A DNA stretch of 64,000 bases from Afifella pfennigii DSM 17143 (GCF_000688515.1 NZ_JHZK01000005.1:114392-178391), one strand, 5' to 3'; shown: positions 40,334 through 50,202, numbered from the stretch's first letter. The notes: a model not told the origin generated them from the letters alone. Numbers and translations: made by a program.

Positions 40334-41130
40334 GCGATTTCGTCAGCATCGGCCGCGGCGGCTCGCCGCTCATCCTATCGATGCCGCATGCCGGCACGGC
40401 GATGCCCGTGGGGCTGGAATACCGCCTGGTGAGCCGCGAGCGGGCGCTTGCCGACACCGATTGGTGGATCGACCGGCTCTATCAGCCGCTCGTGGCCGAG
40501 CTCGATGCGAGCTTCGTCGCCACGTCGATGTCGCGCACCGTCATTGACGTCAATCGCGATCCTTCCGGCACGCCGCTCTATCCCGGGCTGGCGACGACGG
40601 ACATGGTGCCGCTGACCACCTTCGAGGGCCTGCCGCTCTATCTTTCCGGCGAGGAGCCGGACGCGGCCGAAATCAAGGTGCGGCACGAGCATTATTTCTG
40701 CCCTTATCACACGGCGCTTTCCGCCGAAATCGCGCGCGTTCACGCCCGCCACGGCTACGCGCTCCTTTTCGACTGCCACTCCATCCGCTCGCGCGTGCCG
40801 CGCCTGTTCGACGGGATGCTGCCGGTGTTCAATATCGGCACCAATGACGGCAAGAGCTGCGCTTCCTCTCTCGCCGCGTCTGTGGTCGGCGCCTGCCGCG
40901 CCTCCGGCTTCGAAACGGTTCTCAACGGCCGCTTCAAGGGCGGCTACATCACCCGCCATTACGGCCGGCCAGGCAAGCATGTGGAGGCGGTGCAGATGGA
41001 GATCGCCGCTCGCAGCTACATGGACGAGGAGCCGCCCGTCTGGAACGCCAAGAAGGCGGCGCGTTTGCGCGCCATCCTGAAGGACGTCCTCCAAGCCTAT
41101 GTCGCCGCCGCCAGTCGCGTGATGGGGTGA
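40330..41130 (+). CDS. hutG: N-formylglutamate deformylase
   Basis: This enzyme hydrolyses N-formyl-L-glutamate to glutamate and formate, the last step in the HutF-HutG branch. It shows [29 protein letters not shown]-like [26 protein letters not shown] and GGYITRHYG, hallmarks of the FGase family. It has 266 residues from the ATG at 40330, overlapping hutH. It is followed by hutU after 28 bases. Confidence 0.95.
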   Translation: MSDFVSIGRGGSPLILSMPHAGTAMPVGLEYRLVSRERALADTDWWIDRLYQPLVAELDASFVATSMSRTVIDVNRDPSGTPLYPGLATTDMVPLTTFEGLPLYLSGEEPDAAEIKVRHEHYFCPYHTALSAEIARVHARHGYALLFDCHSIRSRVPRLFDGMLPVFNIGTNDGKSCASSLAASVVGACRASGFETVLNGRFKGGYITRHYGRPGKHVEAVQMEIAARSYMDEEPPVWNAKKAARLRAILKDVLQAYVAAASRVMG

Positions 41131-41158
41131 AGCTGAGCCGAAGAAGGGATCGGAGCCG

Positions 41159-42826
<1,668 letters not shown>

Positions 42827-43068
42827 CGGGTGCGGTCGGGCGCGGGAAGCTGAGCCGGCGTAATGGCGCTGCGGCCGGCCGGCTTGACGAGATGGCGTCT
42901 GAAGCCTTTATTTCCGCGGCATCTCATTCTCTGCCGCCTTGCAAGTTCTGCCACAATCATTCCATAACGGCAGCGTTGCGCCACCCATTCATCGGGTGGA
43001 ACGGGACGGCTGAGTTCCGCGACGGATGCGCCCGACCGTTCGCCCGCCTATTCACTCAGGATGACACA
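42827..43068. promoter_or_regulatory. Intergenic region upstream of phyR
   Basis: About 240 bases between hutU and phyR. It contains a short inverted repeat CCACCC/GGGTGG (near 42979-42999) and, right after it, a GGAAC that lacks a CGTT partner at 16-17 bases. The phyR promoter must lie here but cannot be pinned down. Confidence 0.45.
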
Positions 43069-43851
43069 ATGTCCCTCGTTGCCAACACCGCGCCGCATCT
43101 TCCCTATCTGAGGCGCTTCGCCCGCGCGCTCACCGGAGGGCAGAAGAGCGGCGATACCTATGTCGTTTCCGTCCTGGAGGCGCTTGTCGCCGATCCCAGC
43201 TCCTTCGATTCCGACAACGATCCCAGGGTGGAGCTGTTCAAGGCCTTCTGCCGCTACTGGAATTCCGTCGGCATCAACCTGAAGGAGGAGGCCGTCGATC
43301 CGAATGGCGATCCGTCGATGCGCCGGCTTGAGGCGATCACGCCGCTGCCGCGCCAGGCGTTTCTGTTGATGTCGGTGGAGGATTTCTCCACGACCGAGAC
43401 GGCGGAGATCCTCGGCGTGTCGGACGAGGAGGTCTCCCGGCTCGTCGATCAGGCCGGCCAGGAAATCGCCGCGCAGGTGGCGACCGACGTCCTCATCATC
43501 GAGGACGAGCCGCTGATCGCCATGGATATCGAGACGCTGGTCAGGACGCTCGGCCACCGGGTGACCGGCGTGGCGCGCACCCATTCAGAAGCCATCGAGG
43601 CGGTCAGGGAGCGCAAGCCTGGGCTCGTCCTGGCCGATATCCAGCTCGCCGACGGCAGCTCCGGCCTGGATGCCGTCAACGAGATGCTGCAATCCTTCGC
43701 CGTGCCGGTCGTCTTCATCACCGCCTATCCGGAGCGGCTTTTGACCGGCGAGCGGCCGGAGCCCGCCTTCCTCATCACCAAGCCCTTCCAACCCGATACG
43801 GTGAAGGCGGTGATCAGTCAGGCGCTCTTCTTCGAGCGGCGCGCAGGCTAG
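43069..43851 (+). CDS. phyR: General stress response anti-anti-sigma factor PhyR
   Basis: PhyR is a response regulator whose N-terminal half mimics an ECF sigma factor. When phosphorylated it captures the anti-sigma factor NepR and so frees the stress sigma factor EcfG. The sigma-like part spans residues 1-135 (LPRQAFLLMSVEDFSTTETAEILGVS is its sigma4-like core). The receiver spans 139-256, with phosphoacceptor D190 (LVLADIQLADG), T218 and K238 (LITKPFQPDTV). It has 260 residues from the ATG at 43069. It is followed by an RNA gene and a kinase gene, both with EcfG-type promoters. No nepR or ecfG is in the window. Confidence 0.96.
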   Translation: MSLVANTAPHLPYLRRFARALTGGQKSGDTYVVSVLEALVADPSSFDSDNDPRVELFKAFCRYWNSVGINLKEEAVDPNGDPSMRRLEAITPLPRQAFLLMSVEDFSTTETAEILGVSDEEVSRLVDQAGQEIAAQVATDVLIIEDEPLIAMDIETLVRTLGHRVTGVARTHSEAIEAVRERKPGLVLADIQLADGSSGLDAVNEMLQSFAVPVVFITAYPERLLTGERPEPAFLITKPFQPDTVKAVISQALFFERRAG

Positions 43852-43966
43852 GTTTCTCGCGCCGCGTGCAGGCTGGGCTTGGTCCGGAAATCCGGACGGG
43901 TCTCGATGGCGGCAAACGCGTTGCCGGAGGCTTGCCAAAAAAAAATCGTCCGTCGCAACTTTTTTC

Positions 43967-43991
43967 GGAACCTTTCGCCAATGGGCCCGTT
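43967..43991 (+). promoter_or_regulatory. EcfG-type (general stress) promoter of the small RNA
   Basis: GGAAC at 43967-43971, 16 bases, CGTT at 43988-43991: the exact -35/-10 signature of alphaproteobacterial EcfG sigma factors. Predicted transcription starts at about 43998-44000, just before the RNA's first hairpin. Confidence 0.85.
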
Positions 43992-43997
43992 GAGGGG

Positions 43998-44145
43998 AAC
44001 AAAGCGAAGTTACGGAAACGGCGGGCGCGCCTCCTCTTCCCCCCTTTGCCCCAGCGTCCGCCGTTTCCGTCAACTGCCGCCAAAGCCCTCCAACTCCGGG
44101 GCGAAAGCGGCAAAGGTGGGCCTCCTCAGGGAGGCCTTCTTTTTT
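43998..44145 (+). ncRNA. Candidate GsrN-like general-stress small RNA
   Basis: A transcript of about 147 nt is predicted from the EcfG promoter to a Rho-independent terminator, with no coding frame of its own. Hairpin 1 pairs 44012-44024 with 44058-44070 (ACGGAAACGGCGG and its exact complement). Four more pairs inside make a 17-bp stem. It holds a 25-nt loop (44029-44053) that is almost only C and U, including CCTCCTC, an anti-Shine-Dalgarno-like sequence. Hairpin 2 pairs TGCCGC (44075-44080) with GCGGCA (44107-44112) and holds a second C-rich loop. Hairpin 3 is the terminator. The layout resembles Caulobacter GsrN, a sigma-T-driven RNA whose C-rich loop binds katG mRNA. Homology itself is not demonstrated here. 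Confidence 0.75.
44119..44145 (+). terminator. Rho-independent terminator of the small RNA
   Basis: Stem GGCCTCC/GGAGGCC (44119-44125 with 44130-44136), four-base loop, then TTCTTTTTT. It separates the RNA from the kinase gene. Confidence 0.92.
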
Positions 44146-44273
44146 GTGCCCGGGTTCGGGTCGGAGGATTTGCCCGACCATCTGGATCGCCCGGTGTCGG
44201 GGTCGAGGGCCGAGGGCGCCGAGGCCCACTCCTGGCGATGCCTGGAGCGCGGCAAAGTTTCGCCCCGATCTTC

Positions 44274-44298
44274 GGAACCGGTTGAACGGCCTCACGTT
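44274..44298 (+). promoter_or_regulatory. EcfG-type promoter of the HWE kinase gene
   Basis: GGAAC at 44274-44278, 16 bases, CGTT at 44295-44298, identical in form and spacing to the promoter at 43967. Transcription would start near 44305, about 33 bases before the kinase start codon. Confidence 0.85.
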
Positions 44299-44337
44299 GT
44301 GCCAGCACCGTCCACTCGCTATTGATCACTTCATGGT

Positions 44338-45390
44338 TTGCCGGTGCCACCGCTCGTGACGACGCCCCCGCGCTCCACGCCCCAGCGCGACAAAGCGGGC
44401 CGGCCAGTGGGCGTCAGCCATATCGCCAAGGCGGCGCTGTGGGAGCGCTGCGCGCAGGTGCTGCGCGGCTCGCAAATATCGCTTTTCTCGCAGGACGCGG
44501 CCGGGCACTTCACCTGGATCTTCAATGCCCCGGAAGGCCTCAGTCCTTCCTCCATACTCGGCAAGGGCGATGCGGAGGTGCTGCCGATGGAGGCCGTGGA
44601 GCAGCTCGCTGAGGCCAAGCAGGCGGCCGATCGCACCGGGGAGATGCAGCAATTCGAAGCGTTCGTGCCGCTCGACGTCGATACGCCGCGCTGGTTCGAC
44701 TTCATGCTGGTGCCCGAGCACGACGAGGACGGCATCGTGCAGGCCTATGTCGGCGCGGCGATCGACATCACCGAGCGCAAGATCCAGGAAGAGCATCTGC
44801 GCATCGTCATGCGCGAGCTTGCCCACCGCTCCAAGAACCTCTTGGCGGTGATCCAGGGCATCGCCCGCCAGACGGCGGAGAATGCCAGCTCCACGGAACA
44901 GTTCGTTTCCCGCTTCAACGGCCGCATCTTCTCCCTGTCGCGCGCCCACGACGTGTTGACGGAGGCGGATTGGCGCGGGGCGCGCATCTTCGACCTGGTG
45001 CGCTCGCAGATCGCCCTTTACGCGGAGACGCGCCTAGACCAGGTGGAAGTGAGCGGCACCAACGGCTTCCTGCGGCCGAACGCGGCCCAGTATCTCGGCC
45101 TGGCGCTGCACGAATTGACGACGAACGCCATCAAATACGGCGCTTTGGGCACCGATGAGGGGCGGGTGAAGGTCGCCTTTGAGCGCGTGCATGGCGATTG
45201 TGGCCGCTACCGCTTCTCCTGGTACGAGTGCAACGGCCCGCCGGTGAAGCAGCCCAAGGCGAAGAGCTTCGGCGTCGTGATGCTGTGCGAGGTGGTGCCG
45301 ACGACGGTCGGAGGCGAGGCGGATCTGGACTTTGAGGAGACCGGGCTCTGCTACGAGCTGACGCTCGCCAAGACGCAGCTCATTCCTTAA
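44338..45390 (+). CDS. PAS-domain HWE-family sensor histidine kinase, likely PhyR partner
   Basis: A soluble sensor kinase: PAS domain (about residues 33-150, ending GAAIDITERKIQEEH), then an HWE/HisKA_2 dimerisation block with phosphoacceptor H163 in MRELAHRSKNLLAVIQGIARQT, and an ATPase domain with N box LHELTTNAIKYGAL and the WxE motif (SWYECNGPP) that names the family. The G box is weak (SFGVVML). There is no membrane segment. Location after phyR and the EcfG promoter suggest it phosphorylates or dephosphorylates PhyR in a feedback loop; this is inferred. The start is a TTG at 44338; a GTG a few codons later is possible. Confidence 0.88.
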   Translation: MPVPPLVTTPPRSTPQRDKAGRPVGVSHIAKAALWERCAQVLRGSQISLFSQDAAGHFTWIFNAPEGLSPSSILGKGDAEVLPMEAVEQLAEAKQAADRTGEMQQFEAFVPLDVDTPRWFDFMLVPEHDEDGIVQAYVGAAIDITERKIQEEHLRIVMRELAHRSKNLLAVIQGIARQTAENASSTEQFVSRFNGRIFSLSRAHDVLTEADWRGARIFDLVRSQIALYAETRLDQVEVSGTNGFLRPNAAQYLGLALHELTTNAIKYGALGTDEGRVKVAFERVHGDCGRYRFSWYECNGPPVKQPKAKSFGVVMLCEVVPTTVGGEADLDFEETGLCYELTLAKTQLIP

Positions 45391-45476
45391 GCCGGCTCTT
45401 TCCTGCCGCCGCCCCCCGCGCGCATGGGGGGGTGCCGCCTGCCTTTCGCCGCTCGCCTGGTGGCGCAGGACCGAAA

Positions 45477-45514
45477 GCCTGCCGCCGGCAAGAAAGCCTG
45501 CCGCCGGCAAGAAA
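45477..45514. repeat. 19-bp tandem duplication
   Basis: Two identical copies of GCCTGCCGCCGGCAAGAAA, at 45477-45495 and 45496-45514. Each contains the short palindrome TGCCGCCGGCA. Probably slippage-derived. Confidence 0.85.
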
Positions 45515-45608
45515 GCGTGCCTTTCGCGGGTGCCGGGGGAGGCGGCGTCCGCCGGGGCGCCGCGCGCGCCGAGCGCGGCCTTAAGGCTAGGCGCTGCCAC
45601 AGGCTCGC

Positions 45609-45662
45609 GACCCTCCCGCGCCGAGAGAGAGGGTGCCCGGCGGAGCCGGGCGGGGCGGGGTG
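45609..45662. repeat. Palindromic intergenic repeat, partial
   Basis: Contains two nested hairpins: ACCCTC...GAGGGT and CCCGGC-GGA-GCCGGG, followed by G-rich sequence. Composition and layout resemble one half of the larger element at 47849-47995, and families of such palindromic repeats are scattered in Rhizobiales genomes. Confidence 0.55.
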
Positions 45663-45790
45663 GCTTGATCGGGCCTTGGCATAGCTGCCAGCCTTGGCGC
45701 GGATTTGAGGCTTGGCCCTTCATGGCCTAGAGAGGCCGCCTAGGTAATGAGGGGAGCGGCCTGGCGGCGCTCCCGATCGAAGGAACTCAC

Positions 45791-46315
45791 ATGGATCAGA
45801 CGGCGCTTTCCGCCATCGACCCCAAGCTCTTCCGCTCCGTCATGTCGCGCTTTGCCAGCGGCGTCACGGTGATCGCGGCCGAGACGGGGGCGGGCGTGCG
45901 GGCGATGACGGCGAATGCGTTTCTCTCCGGCTCGCTCAATCCGCCTCTCTGCGTCGTCGCGGTGGCCAAGCGGGCGCGCATGCACGCCGTCATGGAAGAG
46001 GCGGAGCGCTATACGGTGAGCTTCCTTTCCCGCGAGCAGGAGGCCCTCAGCAACCTCTTCGCCGGCCGCCCGGCGCCGGATGCCAAGCCCGACTTCGCCG
46101 ATTTTCACGGCGCGCCGGCCGTCAAAGGGGCGATCGCCCATATCCTCGCCGACCGTCATGCCGCGCATGATTGCGGCGACCACACGCTCTATCTCGGCCA
46201 TATCCGCGCCATGGAGGCGTTCCCCGGCGAGCCGCTGCTCTACTACGCCTCAGCCTATCACCACCTTGCGCGTGAGCCTGAGGGCGCGGCGCACAAGGTG
46301 GCCGATTTCTGGTGA
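45791..46315 (+). CDS. Flavin reductase family protein (FMN-binding split-barrel)
   Basis: A 174-residue protein of the flavin reductase-like domain family, which bind FMN and often supply reduced flavin to a partner monooxygenase. The N-terminal FRSVMSRFASGVTVIAAETG, MTANAFLSGSLNPPLCVVAV and YTVSFLSREQEALSNLFAG blocks are typical; the FMN-contacting LYLGHIRAME block lies near the C-terminus. No monooxygenase gene is adjacent, so the partner is unknown. The start is the ATG at 45791, with AAGGAA upstream. Confidence 0.9.
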   Translation: MDQTALSAIDPKLFRSVMSRFASGVTVIAAETGAGVRAMTANAFLSGSLNPPLCVVAVAKRARMHAVMEEAERYTVSFLSREQEALSNLFAGRPAPDAKPDFADFHGAPAVKGAIAHILADRHAAHDCGDHTLYLGHIRAMEAFPGEPLLYYASAYHHLAREPEGAAHKVADFW

Positions 46316-46319
46316 GGGG

Positions 46320-47756
46320 CTAGTCGCCGGCTTCTGAGGGGGCTCGGCGCTCGGCCAGCAAGGCTTTGGCCCGGGCGAGGTTGCGCTCGGTTCCTTTGAT
46401 GTAGAATGAGGCGTGAGCCTCTCGGAGGACTTCGAGCGCTCCCTCATAGGCTGCAACCGCCGCCTCCAGCCGCGCCGTGCCGCGCTCGCGCTCGCCGAGG
46501 GTTCTAAGCGCATTGCCGAGATTGTTCTGCGTCGTCGCCCATTGGAGCGGGACGCGCTCGCGAGTCCATTCCTTCAGTGCGGCGTGATAGGCTGCAATGG
46601 CCTCGTCCAGCCGCGCCGTGCCGCTCTCGCGCTCGCCGAGTGCCTGGAGCGCATTGCCGAGATTGTTCTGCGTCATCGCCCAGTCGAGCGGGACGCGCTC
46701 GCGGGTGAATTCCTCAAGCGCGGCGCGGAATGCGGTAACGGCCTCTTCCAGACGCTCGGTGCCGCTCTCGCGCTCGCCGAGGCGGAGAAGCGCAGTGCCG
46801 AGATTGTTCTGCGTCATAGCCCAGCCGAGCGGGACGCGCTCGTGGGTGAATTCCCCCAGCGCGGCGCGGTAGGCGTCAATGGCCTCGTCCAGCCGCGCCG
46901 TGCCGCTCTCGCGCTCGCCGAGTGCCTGGAGCGCATTGCCTAGATTGTTCTGCGTCGTGGCCCAGTCGAGCGGGACGCGTTCGCGGGTGAATTCCTCCGA
47001 GGTCTTCTGGAAGGCCGTAGCTGCGCCCACCAGCCAGGCGCTGTCGCCCGTCTGCTCGCCGACAACAGCTTGCGCCAGGCCGAGCGCGTGCCACAGGCCA
47101 CCGCGCTGGTCGACGTCGAGGCTTGCCGGCATGTTCTCGCACAGATGCCGGAGCTTTTCGGCGACGGGCCGGAGGAGGCCGGCCAGATCTTGGCCTGCCC
47201 GTTCGGTCGCCGGCGCGACCTGAGCCAGGACGAGGGCCACGAGGGCTGCGTCGAAGTCCTTGTTGAAATCGGAGGGGAGGTCGGCCTTCTGCAACTCGTA
47301 GGAGCTGTGCCGGCCCTCGGCGCCGGCGTGGTTGCCGAGGATGTTGAGGCGAAGCCGCTCGTCGGCCTTGGCGACCTCGCCGAAGATGAGGACATCCCCA
47401 TCCTCCGCCTTGAGAAGCTTCCCTGCCCGCGTTTTTCGCTCGCTATGGTTGCCGAAGCCCCATTCGAGGATTGGCCCGACAGGCTGACTATCGAGGCCGG
47501 GATAGCTCCTGAGCGCAGCTTCCAGATGAGCTGTCTGCCTGCCGTCGCCGTCATGCCTCAGATCGACGATCACGATACGAAAGCGTTGCTCTTCTCTCAA
47601 TGTAGGCTTTTGCTGGCGCCGCCAGCTCTTGTATCGGAAGCCCAGAAAGCGAGCGAGCTCCCGAGGCGTCGGAACGAGATGCGTGAGCATGCCGCCCACA
47701 TAACCGGCGACCGCTACGCCAAATGCACCCAGACCCCAGAGAGCCAAGCTTCCCAA
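46320..47756 (-). CDS. TPR-repeat protein with N-terminal membrane anchor
   Basis: A protein of 478 residues of unknown function. An N-terminal hydrophobic segment (about residues 3-25) would anchor it in the membrane. Residues 55-190 form a soluble domain (FRIVIVDLRHDGDGRQTAHLEAAL, DVLIFGEVAKADERLRLNIL) not assigned here. The C-terminal part has four near-identical 47-residue tetratricopeptide units with the core TQNNLGNALQALGERESGT. The units correspond to a 141-bp direct repeat in the DNA. A scaffold for protein interaction is the likely role; partners are unknown. It is convergent with the flavin reductase gene, four bases apart. Confidence 0.85.
   Translation of the reverse strand: MGSLALWGLGAFGVAVAGYVGGMLTHLVPTPRELARFLGFRYKSWRRQQKPTLREEQRFRIVIVDLRHDGDGRQTAHLEAALRSYPGLDSQPVGPILEWGFGNHSERKTRAGKLLKAEDGDVLIFGEVAKADERLRLNILGNHAGAEGRHSSYELQKADLPSDFNKDFDAALVALVLAQVAPATERAGQDLAGLLRPVAEKLRHLCENMPASLDVDQRGGLWHALGLAQAVVGEQTGDSAWLVGAATAFQKTSEEFTRERVPLDWATTQNNLGNALQALGERESGTARLDEAIDAYRAALGEFTHERVPLGWAMTQNNLGTALLRLGERESGTERLEEAVTAFRAALEEFTRERVPLDWAMTQNNLGNALQALGERESGTARLDEAIAAYHAALKEWTRERVPLQWATTQNNLGNALRTLGERERGTARLEAAVAAYEGALEVLREAHASFYIKGTERNLARAKALLAERRAPSEAGD
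46434..46997. repeat. Four 141-bp tandem repeats within the TPR gene
   Basis: The sequence GCCGAGATTGTTCTGCGTC (with small changes) recurs at 46515, 46656, 46797 and 46938, a constant 141-base spacing equal to 47 codons. High DNA identity indicates recent amplification or gene conversion. The outer borders are approximate. Confidence 0.82.
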
Positions 47757-47848
47757 GGTTCTCCTCCTTCGCTGGAGGCAAGGTGACGCAACCCTGCCGG
47801 GCCATCAAGCCGATCACCCCTCCCGGTTGCATGCGTCGCAGCCACGAT

Positions 47849-47995
47849 CTCCCACCCTCCCCTTGATGGGGAGGGTCGGCCTGAAGGGCCGGGGTGGGGT
47901 GAAGCCAAGGGCGCCCGGCCTTTCGTCTCACCCCCTCCCACCGCGCCTTGCTTCGCCCGGCGCGGTGACCTCCCCCCTCAAGGGGGAGGTGGGGG
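47849..47995. repeat. Palindromic repeat element, about 145 bp, with imperfect terminal inverted repeats
   Basis: The ends read CCCACCCTCCCCTT and, inverted, CCCCACCTCCCCCTT. Inside are hairpins around CCCTCCCC-TTGAT-GGGGAGGG, GGCC-TGAA-GGGCC and CCGCGCC...GGCGCGG, and a final CTCCCCC/GGGGGAG. No coding capacity. The shape fits a non-autonomous palindromic (MITE/REP-like) element common in Rhizobiales. It lies in the hss promoter region. Confidence 0.7.
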
Positions 47996-48118
47996 CCCGT
48001 GCTCCTCGTGGCACGGGTTCGCCCGCCCTTTCTCCCCTCTTGCCTTGCCTCTTGCCGCCGATTGGTGAAAACCGGGCGCGAGATTCGTTCAAGAAAGCCC
48101 GCCGCAAGGAGCCGCCCC

Positions 48119-49558
48119 ATGTCCGTCTGGCCCGTCCATGGCCGTATCACCGGCCCCCTCGTCATGATCGGCTTCGGCTCGATCGGAAAGGGCGCGCTGC
48201 CGCTCCTGGAGCGGCATTTCGATTTCGACAAGGACCGCTTCACCGTCATCGACCCCGACGACCAGGACCGCCGGCTGCTTGACGAGCGCGGCGTTGCCTT
48301 CATCCACAAGGAAGTGACGCGCGAGAATTACCGCGAGCTTCTCATCCCGCTCCTGACGGAGGGCGGCGGCCAGGGCTTTTGCGTCAACCTTTCCGTCGAC
48401 ACCTCCTCGCTCGACCTCATGAAACTCTGCCGCGAGATCGGCGCGCTTTATATCGACACGGTGGTGGAGCCGTGGAAGGGCTTCTATTTCGACCGCGGTA
48501 TGGACCAGGCGCTCCGGACCAACCACGCCCTGCGTCAGACGGTGCGCGACGAGAAAGCAAGAAGCCCGGGCGGCACCACGGCCGTCTCCTGCTGCGGCGC
48601 CAATCCCGGCATGGTCTCCTGGTTCGTGAAGAAGGCCCTCGTCGACGTCGCCAAAGATATCGGCCTCGATTTCGAGGAGCCGGCACCGGGCGACCGCCTC
48701 GGCTGGGCGCGGCTGATGCGCGATGCCGGCGTGAAGGGTATCCATATCGCCGAGCGCGACACGCAGCGCGCCAAGCACCCCAAGCCCCTCAACGTCTTCT
48801 GGAACACCTGGTCGGTGGAAGGCTTCATCGCGGAGGGCCTGCAGCCGGCCGAACTCGGCTGGGGCACGCACGAGAAGTGGATGCCGGACAATATGCGGGC
48901 GCAGAAATCGGGCTGCCAATCGGCGCGCTTCCTGTTGCAGCCGGGCGCCAATACGCGCGTCAGAAGCTGGTGCCCGACGCCCGGCGCGCAATACGGCTTC
49001 CTCGTCACGCACAACGAATCGGTCTCCATCGCCGACTATTTCACCATCGGCGAGGGGCTCGACCCGCAATACCGGCCGACCGTGCATTACGCCTATCATC
49101 CGGCGAACGACGCGGTGCTGTCGCTGCACGAGATGTTCGGCCAGGCCGGCAAGGCGCAGCCGGCGCACCATATTCTCGACGAGAACGAGATCGAGGACGG
49201 TATCGACGAGCTTGGCGTCCTCCTCTACGGCCACGCCAAGAACGCCTATTGGTACGGCTCGCGGCTTTCCATCGAAGAGACGCGCGACCTCGCCCCCTAC
49301 CAGAACGCCACGGGCCTGCAGGTCACCTCGGCCGTGCTCGCCGGCATGGTCTGGGCGCTGGAGAACCCGGAGGCGGGCATCGTGGAGACGGACGAGATGG
49401 ATTACCGCCGCTGCCTTGAGGTCCAGCTTGCCTATCTCGGCCCGGTGGAGGGGCATTTCACCGACTGGACGCCGCTATCGGGCCGGCCTGGCCTCTTTCC
49501 GGAGGATATCGACGAGGAAGACCCCTGGCAGTTCCGCAACGTGCTGGTGCACGGCTGA
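48119..49558 (+). CDS. hss: Homospermidine synthase
   Basis: An NAD-dependent enzyme forming sym-homospermidine from putrescine (or spermidine), the main long polyamine of many alphaproteobacteria. The N-terminal Rossmann motif VMIGFGSIGKGALPLLERHF, CVNLSVDTSS, VVEPWKGFYFD, SCCGANPGMVSWFVKKAL and NVFWNTWSVEGF match bacterial Hss (Blastochloris type). It has 479 residues from the ATG at 48119, with AAGGAG seven bases upstream. The open frame before it runs through the repeat element and is not translated. Confidence 0.96.
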   Translation: MSVWPVHGRITGPLVMIGFGSIGKGALPLLERHFDFDKDRFTVIDPDDQDRRLLDERGVAFIHKEVTRENYRELLIPLLTEGGGQGFCVNLSVDTSSLDLMKLCREIGALYIDTVVEPWKGFYFDRGMDQALRTNHALRQTVRDEKARSPGGTTAVSCCGANPGMVSWFVKKALVDVAKDIGLDFEEPAPGDRLGWARLMRDAGVKGIHIAERDTQRAKHPKPLNVFWNTWSVEGFIAEGLQPAELGWGTHEKWMPDNMRAQKSGCQSARFLLQPGANTRVRSWCPTPGAQYGFLVTHNESVSIADYFTIGEGLDPQYRPTVHYAYHPANDAVLSLHEMFGQAGKAQPAHHILDENEIEDGIDELGVLLYGHAKNAYWYGSRLSIEETRDLAPYQNATGLQVTSAVLAGMVWALENPEAGIVETDEMDYRRCLEVQLAYLGPVEGHFTDWTPLSGRPGLFPEDIDEEDPWQFRNVLVHG

Positions 49559-49574
49559 GCGGCGGGCCGCCCCC

Positions 49575-50156
49575 TCAGCCGGACCGTGCCGCTTTCGTGC
49601 CAAGACGGTCGGCCGTCTCGCGCGCCGCCTTCAAGGCCTCCTCGAAGCGCGCTTCCAGCCTCTCGTCGAGGCCGCGGCAATGGGCGGCGACGTCGGCGCC
49701 CCATTCCACGTAATCGGCAAGCTCTTGTGCCGCCCAGCCCTCGGGCGGCGAGGCCGCCACCTCGGCAAGGTTGCTCGTCTTGTCGGCGAGCTTGACGAGG
49801 CGCGCCGGGCGCGAGGCGGTCTTGAAGGCCTCCACCTGGCGGCGCCGGCGCTCTTCCTCCGGCAGGCTTTCGTCGTCGGTCAGCTCGCCCACCCAGCCGG
49901 CGACGCGCTCGCCGAAGAGCTCGGCGATCTCGGCAAGGCTCGCCTGGCTCTTCTCCACCGTGTCGTGCAGGAGCGCGGCGGCGACGACCTCCGCGCCGAC
50001 GCCCTCCACGTTCTCCGCCAGCAGTGCGGCGACCTCGGCCACATGGTCGACATAGGGCGCGCCGGCGAAGCCCTTGCGGGTCTGGCCGCTATGGTGCGCG
50101 GAGGCGTAGTCGAAGGCGCGGGCGAGAAGGACGGTATCGGAAGCGGGACGGGGCAT
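49575..50156 (-). CDS. HD-domain phosphohydrolase, RelA/SpoT hydrolase-like
   Basis: A protein of about 193 residues made almost entirely of an HD domain. The metal-binding residues are in YVDHVAEVAALL, the HD pair in LLHDTVEK, and a following ARLVKLADKTSNL carries the late Asp. The first part (ARAFDYASAHHSGQTRKG) resembles the hydrolase domain of SpoT and of the small alarmone hydrolases (MESH1-like). Degradation of (p)ppGpp or a related nucleotide is plausible but unproven. The ATG at 50156 is used; 50165 is in frame. It is convergent with hss. Confidence 0.85.
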   Translation of the reverse strand: MPRPASDTVLLARAFDYASAHHSGQTRKGFAGAPYVDHVAEVAALLAENVEGVGAEVVAAALLHDTVEKSQASLAEIAELFGERVAGWVGELTDDESLPEEERRRRQVEAFKTASRPARLVKLADKTSNLAEVAASPPEGWAAQELADYVEWGADVAAHCRGLDERLEARFEEALKAARETADRLGTKAARSG

Positions 50157-50202
50157 GTTCCTCATGCCGTAGCCCGCCGCGCCCGGCTATTCAAGAAAGA
50201 TA

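Larger units (their letters stand above)
45391..45790. other. Intergenic region with repeats
   Basis: About 400 GC-rich bases without a credible gene. It holds a perfect 19-bp tandem duplication (45477-45514) and a palindromic repeat fragment (about 45609-45662), listed separately. Confidence 0.5.

Noticed and set aside
42996..43030. Possible EcfG promoter upstream of phyR (GGAAC after CCACCC/GGGTGG hairpin)
   Set aside because: No CGTT at a distance of 16-17 bases; CGAC is found instead.
43585..44295. Minus-strand ORF of 236 residues and plus-strand ORFs of 139-148 residues over the phyR-kinase gap; possible nepR
   Set aside because: None shows the NepR core sequence, and the RNA hairpins and terminator explain this stretch better.
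45424..45684. Small plus-strand ORFs of 66-86 residues
   Set aside because: They run through the tandem duplication and palindromic repeat, have no ribosome-binding site and no recognisable sequence.
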